In this document: one piece after another, positions 5,082-5,176 of the stretch | How positions within the stretch are numbered: position 1 is the first letter of the stretch | Layout of the letters: each line of letters starts with the position of its first letter | DNA from: Myxococcales bacterium | GTDB lineage: Bacteria; Myxococcota; Myxococcia; Myxococcales; Anaeromyxobacteraceae | DNA length: 5,176 nt | NCBI GenBank assembly: GCA_021784495.1 | Contig: JAJXSQ010000190.1 | Location: 1 to 5,176 of the forward strand | Direction of reading: 5' to 3' | Program-made: the position numbers and the translations under genes | The notes under the pieces: model-generated | What the model was told of the DNA's origin: nothing | Seen by the model: the letters and a program-made list of their open reading frames with translations, nothing else | Databases searched by the model: none

Positions 5082-5176
5082 TCAGGGCCCGGGCAGGACC
5101 GGCTGCTGGACGGCGCCGGCGGGCGGGGGGCCGGGCGGGGGGGGGTAGGCGCCCGGCGGGCCGTAGGACGGCGGGG
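5082..5176 (-). CDS. C-terminal end of an unidentified Pro/Tyr/Gly-rich protein (partial)
   Basis: Read leftward from the window edge, this minus-strand frame encodes about 31 residues before a TGA at 5084-5082. They include PPSYGPPGAY, a run of five prolines, PPPAGAVQQ, and the ending PVLPGP. Spaced tyrosines in a Pro/Gly background (SYGPPGAYPP) look like the disordered tails of many GC-rich bacterial membrane or kinase-type proteins, not a random frame. The other frames here also read as low-complexity, so coding is likely but not certain. No domain is visible and the function cannot be named. It would converge on the dehydrogenase gene, leaving 40 bp that contain the hairpin. Confidence 0.5.
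   Translation of the reverse strand, partial: PPSYGPPGAYPPPPGPPPAGAVQQPVLPGP

Noticed and set aside
3823..5148. A 441-codon plus-strand frame overlapping mraZ and the dehydrogenase
   Set aside because: It is out of frame with the motif-bearing dehydrogenase and has the repetitive Arg/Pro/Gly composition of a shadow frame.
1..5176. A novel multi-gene defence, mobile or CRISPR-like system
   Set aside because: No repeat array, transposase, integrase, toxin-antitoxin pair or nuclease is visible; all sizeable genes fit a dcw cluster plus one SDR.

Overview
This is a very GC-rich chromosomal window, with G/C dominating third codon positions. It carries the promoter-proximal end of a division and cell wall (dcw) cluster on the minus strand. 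Reading leftward from about 4036, the order is promoter, MraZ-type operator repeats, mraZ, a small STAS-domain gene, rsmH (mraW), ftsL, and ftsI, which runs off the left edge. The extreme GC content, the Ala/Pro-rich protein tails and the STAS gene inserted between mraZ and rsmH fit a myxobacterium-like deltaproteobacterium (Myxococcota, perhaps near Anaeromyxobacter). That placement is an inference from style, not a database match.

The five minus-strand genes are tightly packed. The gaps and overlaps are 16 nt (mraZ to STAS), a GTGA overlap (STAS to rsmH), a GTGA overlap (rsmH to ftsL) and 3 nt (ftsL to ftsI). They look like one translationally coupled transcript. MraZ is the autoregulator of such clusters. 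RsmH methylates 16S rRNA. FtsL and FtsI are the membrane scaffold and septal transpeptidase of the divisome. The STAS protein is the uncommon member, and its usual phospho-acceptor serine is replaced by alanine.

Positions 3946-4222 are a divergent intergenic region. It holds a candidate sigma70-type promoter for the dcw operon, three 10-bp-phased AAGYGG boxes that resemble known MraZ operators, and two palindromes. Rightward from 4223 is a complete short-chain dehydrogenase/reductase most like the catalytic half of HSDL2-type proteins. After a GC-rich hairpin, the right edge holds what is probably the Pro/Tyr-rich C-terminal end of a minus-strand gene that begins outside the window.

I see no mobile element, CRISPR array, tRNA or rRNA, and no clear novel multi-gene system. 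The points most worth following are the MraZ operator architecture and the non-phosphorylatable STAS protein embedded in the division operon.
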